DNA of 17,111 nucleotides from JBEKLJ01 sp050010255 (lineage in GTDB: Bacteria > Acidobacteriota > Terriglobia > Bryobacterales > Bryobacteraceae), in NCBI GenBank assembly GCA_050010255.1, contig JBEKLJ010000056.1, forward strand, positions 1 to 17,111, read 5' to 3'. The notes under the pieces were generated by a model that ran no database searches, had not been told where the DNA came from, and worked only from the letters and a program-made list of their open reading frames with translations. Of the stretch, positions 1-7,361 are shown one piece after another (position 1 is the stretch's first letter; each line of letters begins with the position of its first letter). The translations under genes were made by a program, and so were the position numbers.

Positions 1-1
1 T

Positions 2-811
2 GAGAGGGGCATCGGCATGGACCGCACGGTTGCAACCGGCACCGGCTTCATCGGCCAGTACCGGCCCGAGGTGGCCAGGATCTACGAATCGCTCGCGACC
101 TGCCCGGACGCGCTGCTGCTGTGGATGCACCACGTTCCGTACACCTACGTGCTGCATTCGGGGAAAACCGTGATCCAGCACATCTACGACTCGCACTACC
201 GGGGCGCCGAAGAGGTCCGGGGGTTCGTCGAGCAATGGAAGTCGCTCAAAGGGCGGATCGACGAGCAGCGCTATCTGGAGGTATTGGCGCGCCTGGACTA
301 CCAGGCCGGGCACGCCCGGGTGTGGCGCGATGCCGTGTGCAATTGGTTCCTGCGCACCTCCGGCATCCCCGATTCGGAGGGCCGCGCCGGGCACTTCCCC
401 AATCGCCTGGAGGCCGAAGGGATGAAGCTGGAGGGCTATCAGGCCGTGAGCGTGAAGCCCTGGGAGGCGGCTTCTGACGCCAGGGCCATCGAGTGCGTCA
501 GCCCCACGCGGCAGTGCTCGGCCAGCTTCAGCTTCCAGGGCCAGCCGGGCTGGTATGACCTCGGCGTCGAGTACTTCGACCAGAACAATGGGGCGTCGCG
601 CTTCAGAGTGTTGGTCTCGGGCCAGCTTGTCGCCGAGTGGGTGGCGGATGACAACCTGCCGACCAACAGGATCGACGCCCACTCCTCGACCCGGCGCAGG
701 ATCACCGGCCTGGCGCTCCGCCCCGGAGACGAGATCCGCATCGAGGGCACCGCGGACGGCGGCGAGAACGCCCCCCTGGACTACGTGGAGATCGACCCCG
801 CCCGCAACTGA
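2..811 (+). CDS. alpha-glucuronidase, GH67 family (C-terminal part, 5' end outside window)
   Basis: The reading frame is open from base 2, so the true start lies upstream; the ATG at 17 is internal. The first roughly 130 residues match the GH67 C-terminal helical domain as I know it: a GIGMDRT segment, then TCPDALLLWMHHVPYTYVL and SGKTVIQHIYDSHYRGAEEV. Known GH67 enzymes release (4-O-methyl)glucuronic acid from xylo-oligosaccharides, and their catalytic acids lie in the barrel domain upstream, so activity cannot be judged here. From about residue 150 of the visible part to the end there is a Gly/Asp-rich beta-type region (FSFQGQPGWYDLGVEYFDQ ... LDYVEIDP). It looks like an appended carbohydrate-binding-like sandwich domain; that is inference. 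The gene probably belongs to a xylan-degradation locus to the left. Family assignment is firm; substrate and signal peptide are not visible. Confidence 0.88.
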   Translation, partial: ERGIGMDRTVATGTGFIGQYRPEVARIYESLATCPDALLLWMHHVPYTYVLHSGKTVIQHIYDSHYRGAEEVRGFVEQWKSLKGRIDEQRYLEVLARLDYQAGHARVWRDAVCNWFLRTSGIPDSEGRAGHFPNRLEAEGMKLEGYQAVSVKPWEAASDARAIECVSPTRQCSASFSFQGQPGWYDLGVEYFDQNNGASRFRVLVSGQLVAEWVADDNLPTNRIDAHSSTRRRITGLALRPGDEIRIEGTADGGENAPLDYVEIDPARN

Positions 812-857
812 GAGAAACGCGGCGGCCGCTCAACCGAGCCTGGCTCAGGCCGTGTTG

Positions 858-876
858 GAGAACTCTTCGGGTTCTC
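858..876 (+). terminator. small stem-loop after the glucuronidase gene (possible weak terminator)
   Basis: GAGAAC at 858-863 pairs with GTTCTC at 871-876 around a short TTCG-containing loop, 47 bp past the GH67 stop codon. No T-run follows, so intrinsic termination is doubtful. It could equally be an operator-like inverted repeat upstream of the sigma-factor gene. Confidence 0.25.
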
Positions 877-940
877 TCACGGTTCCAAAGGCGTTACACT
901 TCTTGCGTCTAGCCGTCTATGAGCATGGTGACGGTTCGCC

Positions 941-1555
941 GTGAACTCTGAGGCCACCCCGGCTGTCGATGCCGCAGCGGAGGGCGTGAACGAGGCAATA
1001 CTGATCCGCGCCGCGCAGAAGGGCGATCAGGACGCCTTCGCGGCGCTCGTGCGCGCCAACGATCGCGGTGTCCTCCGGCTGGCGATGAACCTGTTGCGGT
1101 CACCCGAGGACGCCTACGACGTCTACCAGGAGGCTTTTCTCCGCGTGCACAAGAACCTGCGCTCGTTCCGGCTGGATGCGAGCTTTCAGACCTGGCTCTA
1201 CCGCATCGTGACGAACCTGTGCCTGGATCACTTGCGCAAGCGCAAAGTCCGGCGCGAGGAGTCGATGGTGGTCGAGACGGAGGAGGGAGTGCGGGACCGC
1301 GTGGATGCCGTGATCGAAAGCCGGGAGGCGGGCGACCCGCAGCGGGCGCTGCTCAACCGGCAGCTCGGCGCGCGGATCCAGTCCGTGCTCGCCGAGCTGA
1401 CGGCCAGGGAGCGCACGGTTTTCCAGTTGCGCCACTACGAGGGCCTGCGGCTACGGGCCATCGGCCAGATTCTCGGCACCAGCGAGGAGGCGGCCAAGAC
1501 CTGCCTGTTCCGCGCGACGCAGAAGATGAGAGTCGCGCTTGGAGATTTTGTATGA
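941..1555 (+). CDS. ECF (RpoE-like) RNA polymerase sigma factor
   Basis: This 204-residue protein has the size and two-domain layout of group 4 sigma factors. Region 2 spans about residues 25-100, with DAYDVYQEAFLRVHKNLRSF and FQTWLYRIVTNLCLDHLRKR, covering core binding and -10 recognition. Region 4 spans about 140-200, with LTARERTVFQLRHYEGL and the helix-turn-helix IGQILGTSEEAAKTCLFRAT. The start is a GTG with only a weak ribosome site. Its stop overlaps the ATG of the next gene (ATGA at 1552-1555), so the two are translationally coupled; that neighbour is a zinc-finger membrane protein, the usual anti-sigma partner. A TTACAC box at 894-899 lies 17 bp before a weak -10-like CTATGA; I do not rely on it. 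Family call is sure; the regulon is unknown, envelope stress being an inference from the neighbours. Confidence 0.93.
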   Translation: MNSEATPAVDAAAEGVNEAILIRAAQKGDQDAFAALVRANDRGVLRLAMNLLRSPEDAYDVYQEAFLRVHKNLRSFRLDASFQTWLYRIVTNLCLDHLRKRKVRREESMVVETEEGVRDRVDAVIESREAGDPQRALLNRQLGARIQSVLAELTARERTVFQLRHYEGLRLRAIGQILGTSEEAAKTCLFRATQKMRVALGDFV

Positions 1556-2451
1556 ACTGCGAAATGGTCAAGAAGAACGCGTCGCTGTTTCTCTACGGGG
1601 AGCTTTCGCTCGAGGAGGAGCAGAGTTTCCAGGATCACGTGGAGGTTTGCGCGGACTGCCGCCAGGCGTTCGAGGCCGAGAAGAAGATTCATGGCCTGCT
1701 GGATCGCCGTGAAATGGAGCCGCCGCCGGAGCTGCTGGTCCGGTGCCGGCGCGACCTGGCCGCGCGCGTCGAAGCGGCCGCCGGGCGGCGCAACTGGCTG
1801 GCGAGCCTGCTGGACCTGAGAGTCGCCGCCCTGGCCCGGCCCGCCGGCGCGCTGGCCCTGGTGGCGCTGGGCTTCTTCGCCGCGCGCTGGACGGCCCCGG
1901 TCCCGGGGGCAATCCGCGGCACGGAGGCCGGCCTGGAGCCGGCCGTCATGCGGGTCCGGTATCTGCGGCCCGAGCCTTCCGGCCAAGTCCAGCTCATCGT
2001 GGATGAGACCCGGCAGCGGACAGTGACCGGCAGGCCGGAGGACGACCAGATCCGGCGGCTGCTGCTGACGGCGGCGCGCGAGTCGGCGGACCCGGGCCTG
2101 CGGGCCGATTCCATGGACATGCTCACGGCCGAGCGCGCCTCGAGCGAGATCCGGCCCGTGCTGCTGTACGCGCTGCAGCACGATCCGAACCCCGGCGTGC
2201 GCCTGCGGGCTCTGGATGCGCTGAAGCCGTTCGCCGGGGACCGCGAGGTGCGCGACGCCCTGGCGCGCGTGCTGCTGGCCGACGACAACCCCGGCGTGCG
2301 CACGCAGGCCATCGACCTGCTGGTCGAGCACAAAGAGGATTCCACCATCGCGGTGCTCCAGGAACTGGTGCAGCGGGAGAACAACGGCTACGTGCGCCTG
2401 CGCTGCCAGCGGGCGCTCGAAGAGATGAACGCATCCGTGGGGGCTTTCTGA
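1552..2451 (+). CDS. anti-sigma factor with N-terminal zinc finger, one membrane helix and extracytoplasmic HEAT repeats
   Basis: The 299-residue product starts at the ATG overlapping the sigma-factor stop, giving MNCEMVKKNASLFLYGELS. Residues 1-45 form a zf-HC2-type anti-sigma zinc finger: Cys3, then His29-x3-Cys33-x2-Cys36. A hydrophobic stretch at about 91-111 (ARPAGALALVALGFFAARW) is a single transmembrane helix. From about residue 165 to the end, helical repeats of HEAT type are visible (RLLLTAARESADPGLRADSM, VLLYALQHDPNPGVRLRALD, ARVLLADDNPGVRTQAIDLL). By family knowledge, the finger would hold the sigma factor at the membrane and the repeats would be the outer, signal-sensing part; that role is inferred. 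The next gene's ATG shares the last base of this stop codon, so the operon continues. No intramembrane-protease cleavage site can be judged. Confidence 0.88.
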   Translation: MNCEMVKKNASLFLYGELSLEEEQSFQDHVEVCADCRQAFEAEKKIHGLLDRREMEPPPELLVRCRRDLAARVEAAAGRRNWLASLLDLRVAALARPAGALALVALGFFAARWTAPVPGAIRGTEAGLEPAVMRVRYLRPEPSGQVQLIVDETRQRTVTGRPEDDQIRRLLLTAARESADPGLRADSMDMLTAERASSEIRPVLLYALQHDPNPGVRLRALDALKPFAGDREVRDALARVLLADDNPGVRTQAIDLLVEHKEDSTIAVLQELVQRENNGYVRLRCQRALEEMNASVGAF

Positions 2452-3611
2452 TGAAACGTTGGTTGTGGCTGGCGCCGGCGCTGGCCGCCGCGGCGCTGGC
2501 ACAGACGAATTCGGCCCCGGCGCGCGAGGGCGCCTACTGGGTGGATACCGTGAGCGGATCGGTTCCGGTCGAGGATTCACTCCATGTCGCCATGCCGGGC
2601 GGGGTGCGCATCCAGGGCGATGGGGCCGCCGGAGTCGTCACCTATTCGCTCAAACGGCGCGCCAAGGCGGGCGACCTGGCCTCCGCGCGGCGGCTTCTGG
2701 GAACGGTCGTGGTTCGAAGCCACGCGAAGGCGGGCTGGACCTTCCTGGAAGTGGAGGCGGCCGATCCCCGGCGCACGTCGGCGGATCTTCAGCTCCACGT
2801 CCCGCGGCGTTTGAAGGAAACCGCGGTGGTCTCGAGCGGCGGGGCGATTCAGGTGGCGGGCCTGGACGGCTCCGTCACCGCCGAGACCGCGGCCGGCGCG
2901 GTCGGGGTCGAGGGCGTGCAAGGCGCGGTGGTCGTGCGCACCGGCGGCGGCGCCGTGCGGCTGGTCCGCATCGGTGGCAAGGTAGAATGCTTCTCCGGCG
3001 GCGGCACGATCCTGGCCGAATCCGTGGCTGGCGAAGTCCATCTGAAGTCCCGCGGGGGCGCGATCACGATCCGGAATGTCAAGGCGCCGGTCGTGGCCAG
3101 GACGCTGGGCGGGAACGTCGTAGTTGAGCGCGCCGCAGGCGGGGTCGAGGTCTCCGCCGGCGCCGGGCTGATCGACATTGTCGAAGCCGGCGGCCCGGTG
3201 ATGGCCGAAACCGGAACGGGCTCGATCAGCGTGCGCGCGGCCAGCAACGTCCATTGCGAGTCGGGCACCGGGACGATTCAACTCCAGGCTATCTCCGGCG
3301 GACTGCACGCCACCACCAAACTCGGCAGCATCATGGCGAGTTTCGGCGGCGCCAAGGCGCTCCAGGAGTCCGCGCTGGCGACCGCGATGGGTGACATAAC
3401 GGTGCTGATCCCGTCTAACTTTGCGGTGACGGTCGAAGCCGTCAACAGGTCCCCGGGCGGGCGCCGCATCGTCTCGGATTTTGCGGAGGTCCGGCCCCGG
3501 CTCGAGCAGGGCGCCGCCGGTACGGCGGCCCAAGGCGCCATCAACGGTGGCGGTCCTCGGTTGCAGCTCACCGCTTCGGGCGGAATGATCTACCTCCGTC
3601 GCCAGAAGTGA
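2451..3611 (+). CDS. secreted DUF4097-type (putative adhesin-like) beta-repeat protein
   Basis: The 386-residue product begins with a Sec signal peptide (MKRWLWLAPALAAAALAQ, likely cleaved near ALA-Q). The body is a run of short, Gly/Val-rich strands such as VVSSGGAIQVAGLDGSV, VVVRTGGGAVRLVRIGG and VMAETGTGSISVRAAS, each about 18-20 residues. This pattern fits the DUF4097 family, expected to fold as a right-handed beta-helix or similar. The ATG overlaps the anti-sigma stop codon by one base, so it is the third gene of the sigma operon. DUF4097 proteins are frequent neighbours of ECF sigma/anti-sigma pairs, but their molecular role is not established. A job as an envelope sensor or surface protein is inference. 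No lipobox or membrane anchor is seen. Confidence 0.82.
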   Translation: MKRWLWLAPALAAAALAQTNSAPAREGAYWVDTVSGSVPVEDSLHVAMPGGVRIQGDGAAGVVTYSLKRRAKAGDLASARRLLGTVVVRSHAKAGWTFLEVEAADPRRTSADLQLHVPRRLKETAVVSSGGAIQVAGLDGSVTAETAAGAVGVEGVQGAVVVRTGGGAVRLVRIGGKVECFSGGGTILAESVAGEVHLKSRGGAITIRNVKAPVVARTLGGNVVVERAAGGVEVSAGAGLIDIVEAGGPVMAETGTGSISVRAASNVHCESGTGTIQLQAISGGLHATTKLGSIMASFGGAKALQESALATAMGDITVLIPSNFAVTVEAVNRSPGGRRIVSDFAEVRPRLEQGAAGTAAQGAINGGGPRLQLTASGGMIYLRRQK

Positions 3612-3740
3612 CGCTCACCGCGGCCGGCTTCGGTTCGCGGGGGCGAAGAGAAAGCGCTAGCGGCAGCGCGCCTGTGGCGCAGGGCCGCGCAGCGCGGGTG
3701 CAGATAGCATTCGCGCGCAATGTTTCTGAGGAGAGTGGCA

Positions 3741-4928
3741 ATGAAACGAGTTTTTGCTTTGGCTGTCCTGTTCGCGTTGGGTATCGGTTCGGCGGTGGCT
3801 CAAACGGCGCCGCCCGCCCCGCCCGCGCCTGAGTCCCTGGCTTTGCCGGCCCCCGTACCCGTGGCCGAGCCGGCCCTGCCCGCTCCGTTGCATTTGCTTG
3901 TCGCGCAGGCGGTCGCGCCGGCTCCACCTGCCCCGCCGGCTCCGCCTGCCCCGCCGGCTCCGCCCGCTCCACCTCCCCCGTTCGGCCTTCTGGGGGGCGG
4001 CGGCAGCTTCCTCGGCGTGGGCGTGCAGGAAATTGACGATCAGCGCGCCAAGGAGTTGAAGCTGCCCGAGACGCGCGGCGTCGAGGTGACCAGAGTTGTC
4101 GACGAGAGCCCCGCGATAAAGGCCGGCCTCAAGGCAGGCGACGTGGTGCTGGAGTACAACGGCGAGCGCGTCGATGGAGTCGAGCAGTTCGTCCGGCTGG
4201 TCCGTGAGACCCCGCCGGGCCGGCAAGTCAAGTTGTCGATCAGCCGCAACGGCGCCGTGCAGACTGTGACCGCGACGATCGCCAAGAAGCCGCAGGGCTT
4301 CCACATGGGCCCGAACTTCCAGCTCGACATGCAGAAGTTCGGCGAGGAGATGCGGCGCCAGTTCGGGCCGGACTCACCGTTTCAGCACGACATGCAGAAG
4401 TACGGCGAGGAAATGCGGCACAAGTTCGGCCCCGACTCGGAGTTCCACCGCGAGATGGAGCAGTTTGGGGAAGACCTGGGCGGCAGGATACGCGCCGAGG
4501 TGCGCGTGCGGCAGATTGGTCCGGGGGGGGCGTTCGGGGCGGGCGGCCGGCTAGGTGTCGAAGCTGAGCCCGTCACTGAGCAGCTTGCCGAGTTCTTCGG
4601 GGTGAAACAGGGCGTGCTGGTGCGCTCGGTGAACGCTAGCTCGCCGGCCGAGAAGGCAGGCATCCGGGCGGGCGACGTTATCGTGAAAGTAGGCTCGGCG
4701 GAAGTGGCTCGCGCGAGCGATATCGGCAGGGCGCTGCGCGAGGCCGAGGCCGGCAAACCCGTTCCGGTCGTCGTCGTCCGGAACAAGAAGCCGATGACCC
4801 TGAACGTGACCGTCGAGAAGCCCGCGGCCCCGGCCGAATCGGGTCCGCGCCCCACTCAGGCGCCGCCCAGGCACAACTTCATTCCGTCCCCCGGGGGCCG
4901 GCTGGTCTCACACGAGGAGTTCTTCTAA
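3741..4928 (+). CDS. secreted protein with two PDZ domains (HtrA/DegP-like without a protease domain)
   Basis: I choose the ATG at 3741, preceded by GAGGAG at about 3728-3733, rather than an in-frame ATG at 3720; this gives 395 residues. Residues 1-20 are a signal peptide ending AVA-Q. A Pro/Ala linker runs from about 22 to 80. PDZ1 lies at about 88-182 (FLGVGVQEIDDQ, SPAIKAGLKAGDVVLEYNGE) and PDZ2 at about 270-360 (RLGVEAEPVTEQ, SPAEKAGIRAGDVIVKVGS). Between them sit 21-residue helical repeats. No trypsin-like His-Asp-Ser domain is present, so this is not a DegP protease but a probable periplasmic peptide-binding or scaffold protein. It lies 129 bp after the DUF4097 gene with the same orientation and is followed by a strong terminator. 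It may be part of the sigma-controlled module; I see no convincing promoter of its own. Confidence 0.85.
   Translation: MKRVFALAVLFALGIGSAVAQTAPPAPPAPESLALPAPVPVAEPALPAPLHLLVAQAVAPAPPAPPAPPAPPAPPAPPPPFGLLGGGGSFLGVGVQEIDDQRAKELKLPETRGVEVTRVVDESPAIKAGLKAGDVVLEYNGERVDGVEQFVRLVRETPPGRQVKLSISRNGAVQTVTATIAKKPQGFHMGPNFQLDMQKFGEEMRRQFGPDSPFQHDMQKYGEEMRHKFGPDSEFHREMEQFGEDLGGRIRAEVRVRQIGPGGAFGAGGRLGVEAEPVTEQLAEFFGVKQGVLVRSVNASSPAEKAGIRAGDVIVKVGSAEVARASDIGRALREAEAGKPVPVVVVRNKKPMTLNVTVEKPAAPAESGPRPTQAPPRHNFIPSPGGRLVSHEEFF
3921..3974 (+). repeat. 18-bp tandem repeat coding the Pro/Ala linker
   Basis: Three 18-bp units (3921-3938, 3939-3956, 3957-3974) of the form GCTCCNCCTGCCCCGCCG encode a continuous Ala-Pro-Pro run. 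The third unit is degenerate. Such repeats can change copy number by slippage and so alter linker length. Confidence 0.8.
4317..4478 (+). repeat. 63-bp repeat coding 21-residue helical units between the PDZ domains
   Basis: Residues 193-213 and 214-234 of the PDZ protein align unit to unit: FQxDMQKFGEEMRxxFGPDS versus FQHDMQKYGEEMRHKFGPDS. A shorter third unit follows at 235-246 (FHREMEQFGEDL). The units are charged and probably alpha-helical; no known family is recognised. Confidence 0.75.
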
Positions 4929-4960
4929 GTTTCTGGCCCCCCTATTCGCCAGAAGTGCTG

Positions 4961-4996
4961 AAGCCGCCCCGTCCGGCTGAACGGGGCGGCTTTTTT
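4961..4996 (+). terminator. strong intrinsic terminator
   Basis: AAGCCGCCCCGT (4961-4972) pairs perfectly with ACGGGGCGGCTT (4981-4992) around an 8-nt loop, with a T6 run at 4991-4996. It lies 33 bp past the PDZ-gene stop codon and separates that unit from the histidine kinase gene. Confidence 0.92.
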
Positions 4997-5011
4997 GTGT
5001 CCCGGCCACGC

Positions 5012-5040
5012 TTGAACTGTCTCTGGCCATCGCATGTGAT
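5012..5040 (+). promoter_or_regulatory. candidate promoter for the hybrid histidine kinase gene
   Basis: TTGAAC at 5012-5017 and TGTGAT at 5035-5040 are separated by 17 bp, each matching four of six bases of the sigma-70 consensus. The pair sits between the upstream terminator and the kinase start at 5058. Placement supports it; the sequence match alone is modest. Confidence 0.35.
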
Positions 5041-5057
5041 ATTCTTAACAAAGTTTC

Positions 5058-7361
5058 ATGACGGCGATGGAATCCGGACCCAGGCCGGCGAGTGACGCTT
5101 TCCTGCCGATTCTCGACGAGCTGCCGACGATGATCTGGCGGTCGCGGGCCGACGGCGCCTGCGACTACTTCAACCGGAGCTGGCTGGAGTTCAGGGGACG
5201 GAGCCTGGAGCAGGAGCTCGGAGACGGCTGGAGCGAGGGGCTGCATCCAGACGATCGCGAGCGCGTCGTGGCCGCGTGGCGGCAGACGGTGGCGGCCCAC
5301 TCAAGCTTCGAAATGGAGTATCGGCTGCGCCGGCACGACGGCGCCTACCGTTGGATTCTGGACATAGGCAAGCCGCTTTTCGATGCGGACGGGACGTTCG
5401 CCGGCCACATCGGCAACTGCTTCGACCTGACCGAGCGTAAGCAGGCCGAAGGGGCGGCACGCCGCTACGAGGTCCTTTCCGAACAGGCCCGGGATGCACT
5501 GCTGCTCCTGGGCGCCGAAGGCGAGGTCCTGGAGGTCAACCGGGCCGCGGAGAAGATGTACGGCTACACGCGGGAGGAGTTGCAGCGGCTCACGATCCGC
5601 GACCTGCGCGCCCCGCAAACGCACGCGGGCTTGCCCGGCCAACTGTCCCAGGCGTGGAGGGAAGGGATCCTCTTCGAGACCGTTCATCGCCGGAAGGACG
5701 GCACCGAGTTCACGGTCGAGGTCAGTGCCCAGGCAGCAGCGCTGGAGGGCCGCCGCGTGCTCGTGAGCATCATCCGGGACGTCAGCGACCGCCATCGCAT
5801 TCAGGAGCGGCTCCGGGCCAGCGAGTCGCAGTACCGGTCGCTGTTTGAGAACATGCGCGAGGGTGTCGTCATTCACGAGTTGGTTTATGGTCGGGACGGC
5901 AGCCCGTCGGACTACAGGATTCTGGACGTGAACCCCGCGTTCTGCGCTCACACGGGGCTGCGGGCCGAGGCAGTGGTCGGGCAGCTTGCCACGGCGGCCT
6001 ACGGCACGGCCGCGGCGCCGTACCTGGCGACATACGCCGAGACTGTCGTCGAGCAACAGGCGCGGTCCTTCGAAACCTACTTCGCGCCGCTGGAGCGGCA
6101 CTTCAGCATCTCGGCGTTCCCGCTCGGCGGCCGCCAGTTCGCCACGGTGTTCTCCGACATCACCGAGCGCACCCGCATTGAAGAGCAGCTTCGGCAGGCG
6201 CAGAAGATGGAGGCCGTCGGCCGGCTGGCCGGGGGAATCGCGCACGACTTCAACAACCTGCTCATGATTATGCTGGCGCACGGGGAGCTGGCCAAGGAGT
6301 CACTGCCCGCCGAGAGCCCCGCGCGGGCGAACATCGACAGCATCCTGGGAGCGGCGGAGCGCGCCAGCGCCCTCACCAGCCAGTTGCTGACGTTCAGCCG
6401 CAGGCAGACGGTCCAATCGCAGGTGCTGGACCTGAATCGCGTGGTTGCGGAGACCGGCGCGATGGTGCGGCGGATCCTGGGCGAGGACGTCGAGCTGGAG
6501 ATCATTCCCGGCCAGGACTTGCAGCGCGTGCGGGCGGATGGCTGCCAGCTCGCGCAGGTGCTTCTGAACCTCGTGGTCAACGCCCGCGACGCGATGCCGC
6601 GGGGAGGGAAACTGACCGTCGAGACCGCCAACGCGCGGGTGGGCGCGCCGGGATCGCGCGGCGTCGAGGGCCTGCGCCCCGGCCGTTACGTCACGCTCGC
6701 TGTGATCGACACCGGCACGGGCATGAGTCAGGAGGTTCAGAGTCACCTCTTTGAACCCTTCTTCACCACCAAGCCGACGGGCAAAGGCACGGGGCTGGGC
6801 CTGACCACGGTCTACGGCATCGTGAAGCAGGCTGGCGGCGAGATCCGCGTCAGCACCAAGCCGGGCCACGGGACCACGTTCCGGATCTACCTCCCGGCTG
6901 CGGACGATGTGGAGACGGAGGCCGCCGAGCGGGCTGCCGATACCTTGGGCGGCTCGGAGAGCGTCCTGCTGGTGGAGGACGACCCGGAGGTTCGCCAGGT
7001 TGCCGTGCAGTTGCTGACGGGCCTGGGGTACCGCGCGCTAGCCGCCGAAAGCGGCCAGCAGGCGCTGCATCTGTTCCGCGAGCGCAGCCCGGTGGATATT
7101 GTCGTCAGCGACATCGTCATGCCCGGCATGAACGGCGCCGAGCTCGCCGAACAGGTCCAGGCGCTGCGGCCCGGCACGCCGGTGCTGTTCATCTCCGGCT
7201 ATGCCGATGCCTCCTCTCTGACACCGGGCTTCTCGATCAACACCGAGGACCTGCTGGCGAAGCCGTTCACGGCCGAGGCGCTGGGGCGGAAGATCCGCCA
7301 GACGCTCCAGCGCGCCCGGGCTCAGCTCGCTACACCCACCTCGTACAGGAACTCGACGTAG
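5058..7361 (+). CDS. soluble hybrid histidine kinase (PAS-PAS-PAS-HisKA-HATPase-REC)
   Basis: The product has 767 residues and no transmembrane helix or signal peptide, so it should sense in the cytoplasm. Three PAS-type domains lie at roughly 12-130 (ending NCFDLTERKQ), 135-250 (ending IIRDVSDRHR) and 255-380 (ending VFSDITERTR). The dimerisation/phosphoacceptor helix holds GRLAGGIAHDFNNLL, with His396 as the expected phosphorylated residue. The ATPase domain shows the N box (Asn508 in LLNLVVNARDAM), DTGTGM and the GKGTGLGL lid. The C-terminal receiver domain (about 635-755) has the acidic pair Asp641/Asp642 and phospho-acceptor Asp685 (VVSDIVMPGMNG). An in-frame ATG at 5067 is an alternative start; neither has a clear ribosome site. 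No separate response regulator is adjacent. The 3' end overlaps the opposite M20 gene by 40 bp. Confidence 0.93.
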   Translation: MTAMESGPRPASDAFLPILDELPTMIWRSRADGACDYFNRSWLEFRGRSLEQELGDGWSEGLHPDDRERVVAAWRQTVAAHSSFEMEYRLRRHDGAYRWILDIGKPLFDADGTFAGHIGNCFDLTERKQAEGAARRYEVLSEQARDALLLLGAEGEVLEVNRAAEKMYGYTREELQRLTIRDLRAPQTHAGLPGQLSQAWREGILFETVHRRKDGTEFTVEVSAQAAALEGRRVLVSIIRDVSDRHRIQERLRASESQYRSLFENMREGVVIHELVYGRDGSPSDYRILDVNPAFCAHTGLRAEAVVGQLATAAYGTAAAPYLATYAETVVEQQARSFETYFAPLERHFSISAFPLGGRQFATVFSDITERTRIEEQLRQAQKMEAVGRLAGGIAHDFNNLLMIMLAHGELAKESLPAESPARANIDSILGAAERASALTSQLLTFSRRQTVQSQVLDLNRVVAETGAMVRRILGEDVELEIIPGQDLQRVRADGCQLAQVLLNLVVNARDAMPRGGKLTVETANARVGAPGSRGVEGLRPGRYVTLAVIDTGTGMSQEVQSHLFEPFFTTKPTGKGTGLGLTTVYGIVKQAGGEIRVSTKPGHGTTFRIYLPAADDVETEAAERAADTLGGSESVLLVEDDPEVRQVAVQLLTGLGYRALAAESGQQALHLFRERSPVDIVVSDIVMPGMNGAELAEQVQALRPGTPVLFISGYADASSLTPGFSINTEDLLAKPFTAEALGRKIRQTLQRARAQLATPTSYRNST

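Noticed and set aside
1435..2580. 381-codon minus-strand open frame opposite the anti-sigma gene
   Set aside because: Low-complexity antisense shadow of a well-supported gene in a translationally coupled operon.
3921..3974. CRISPR-like repeats
   Set aside because: The 18-bp units are contiguous without spacers and lie in frame inside a secreted protein gene, coding its Pro/Ala linker.
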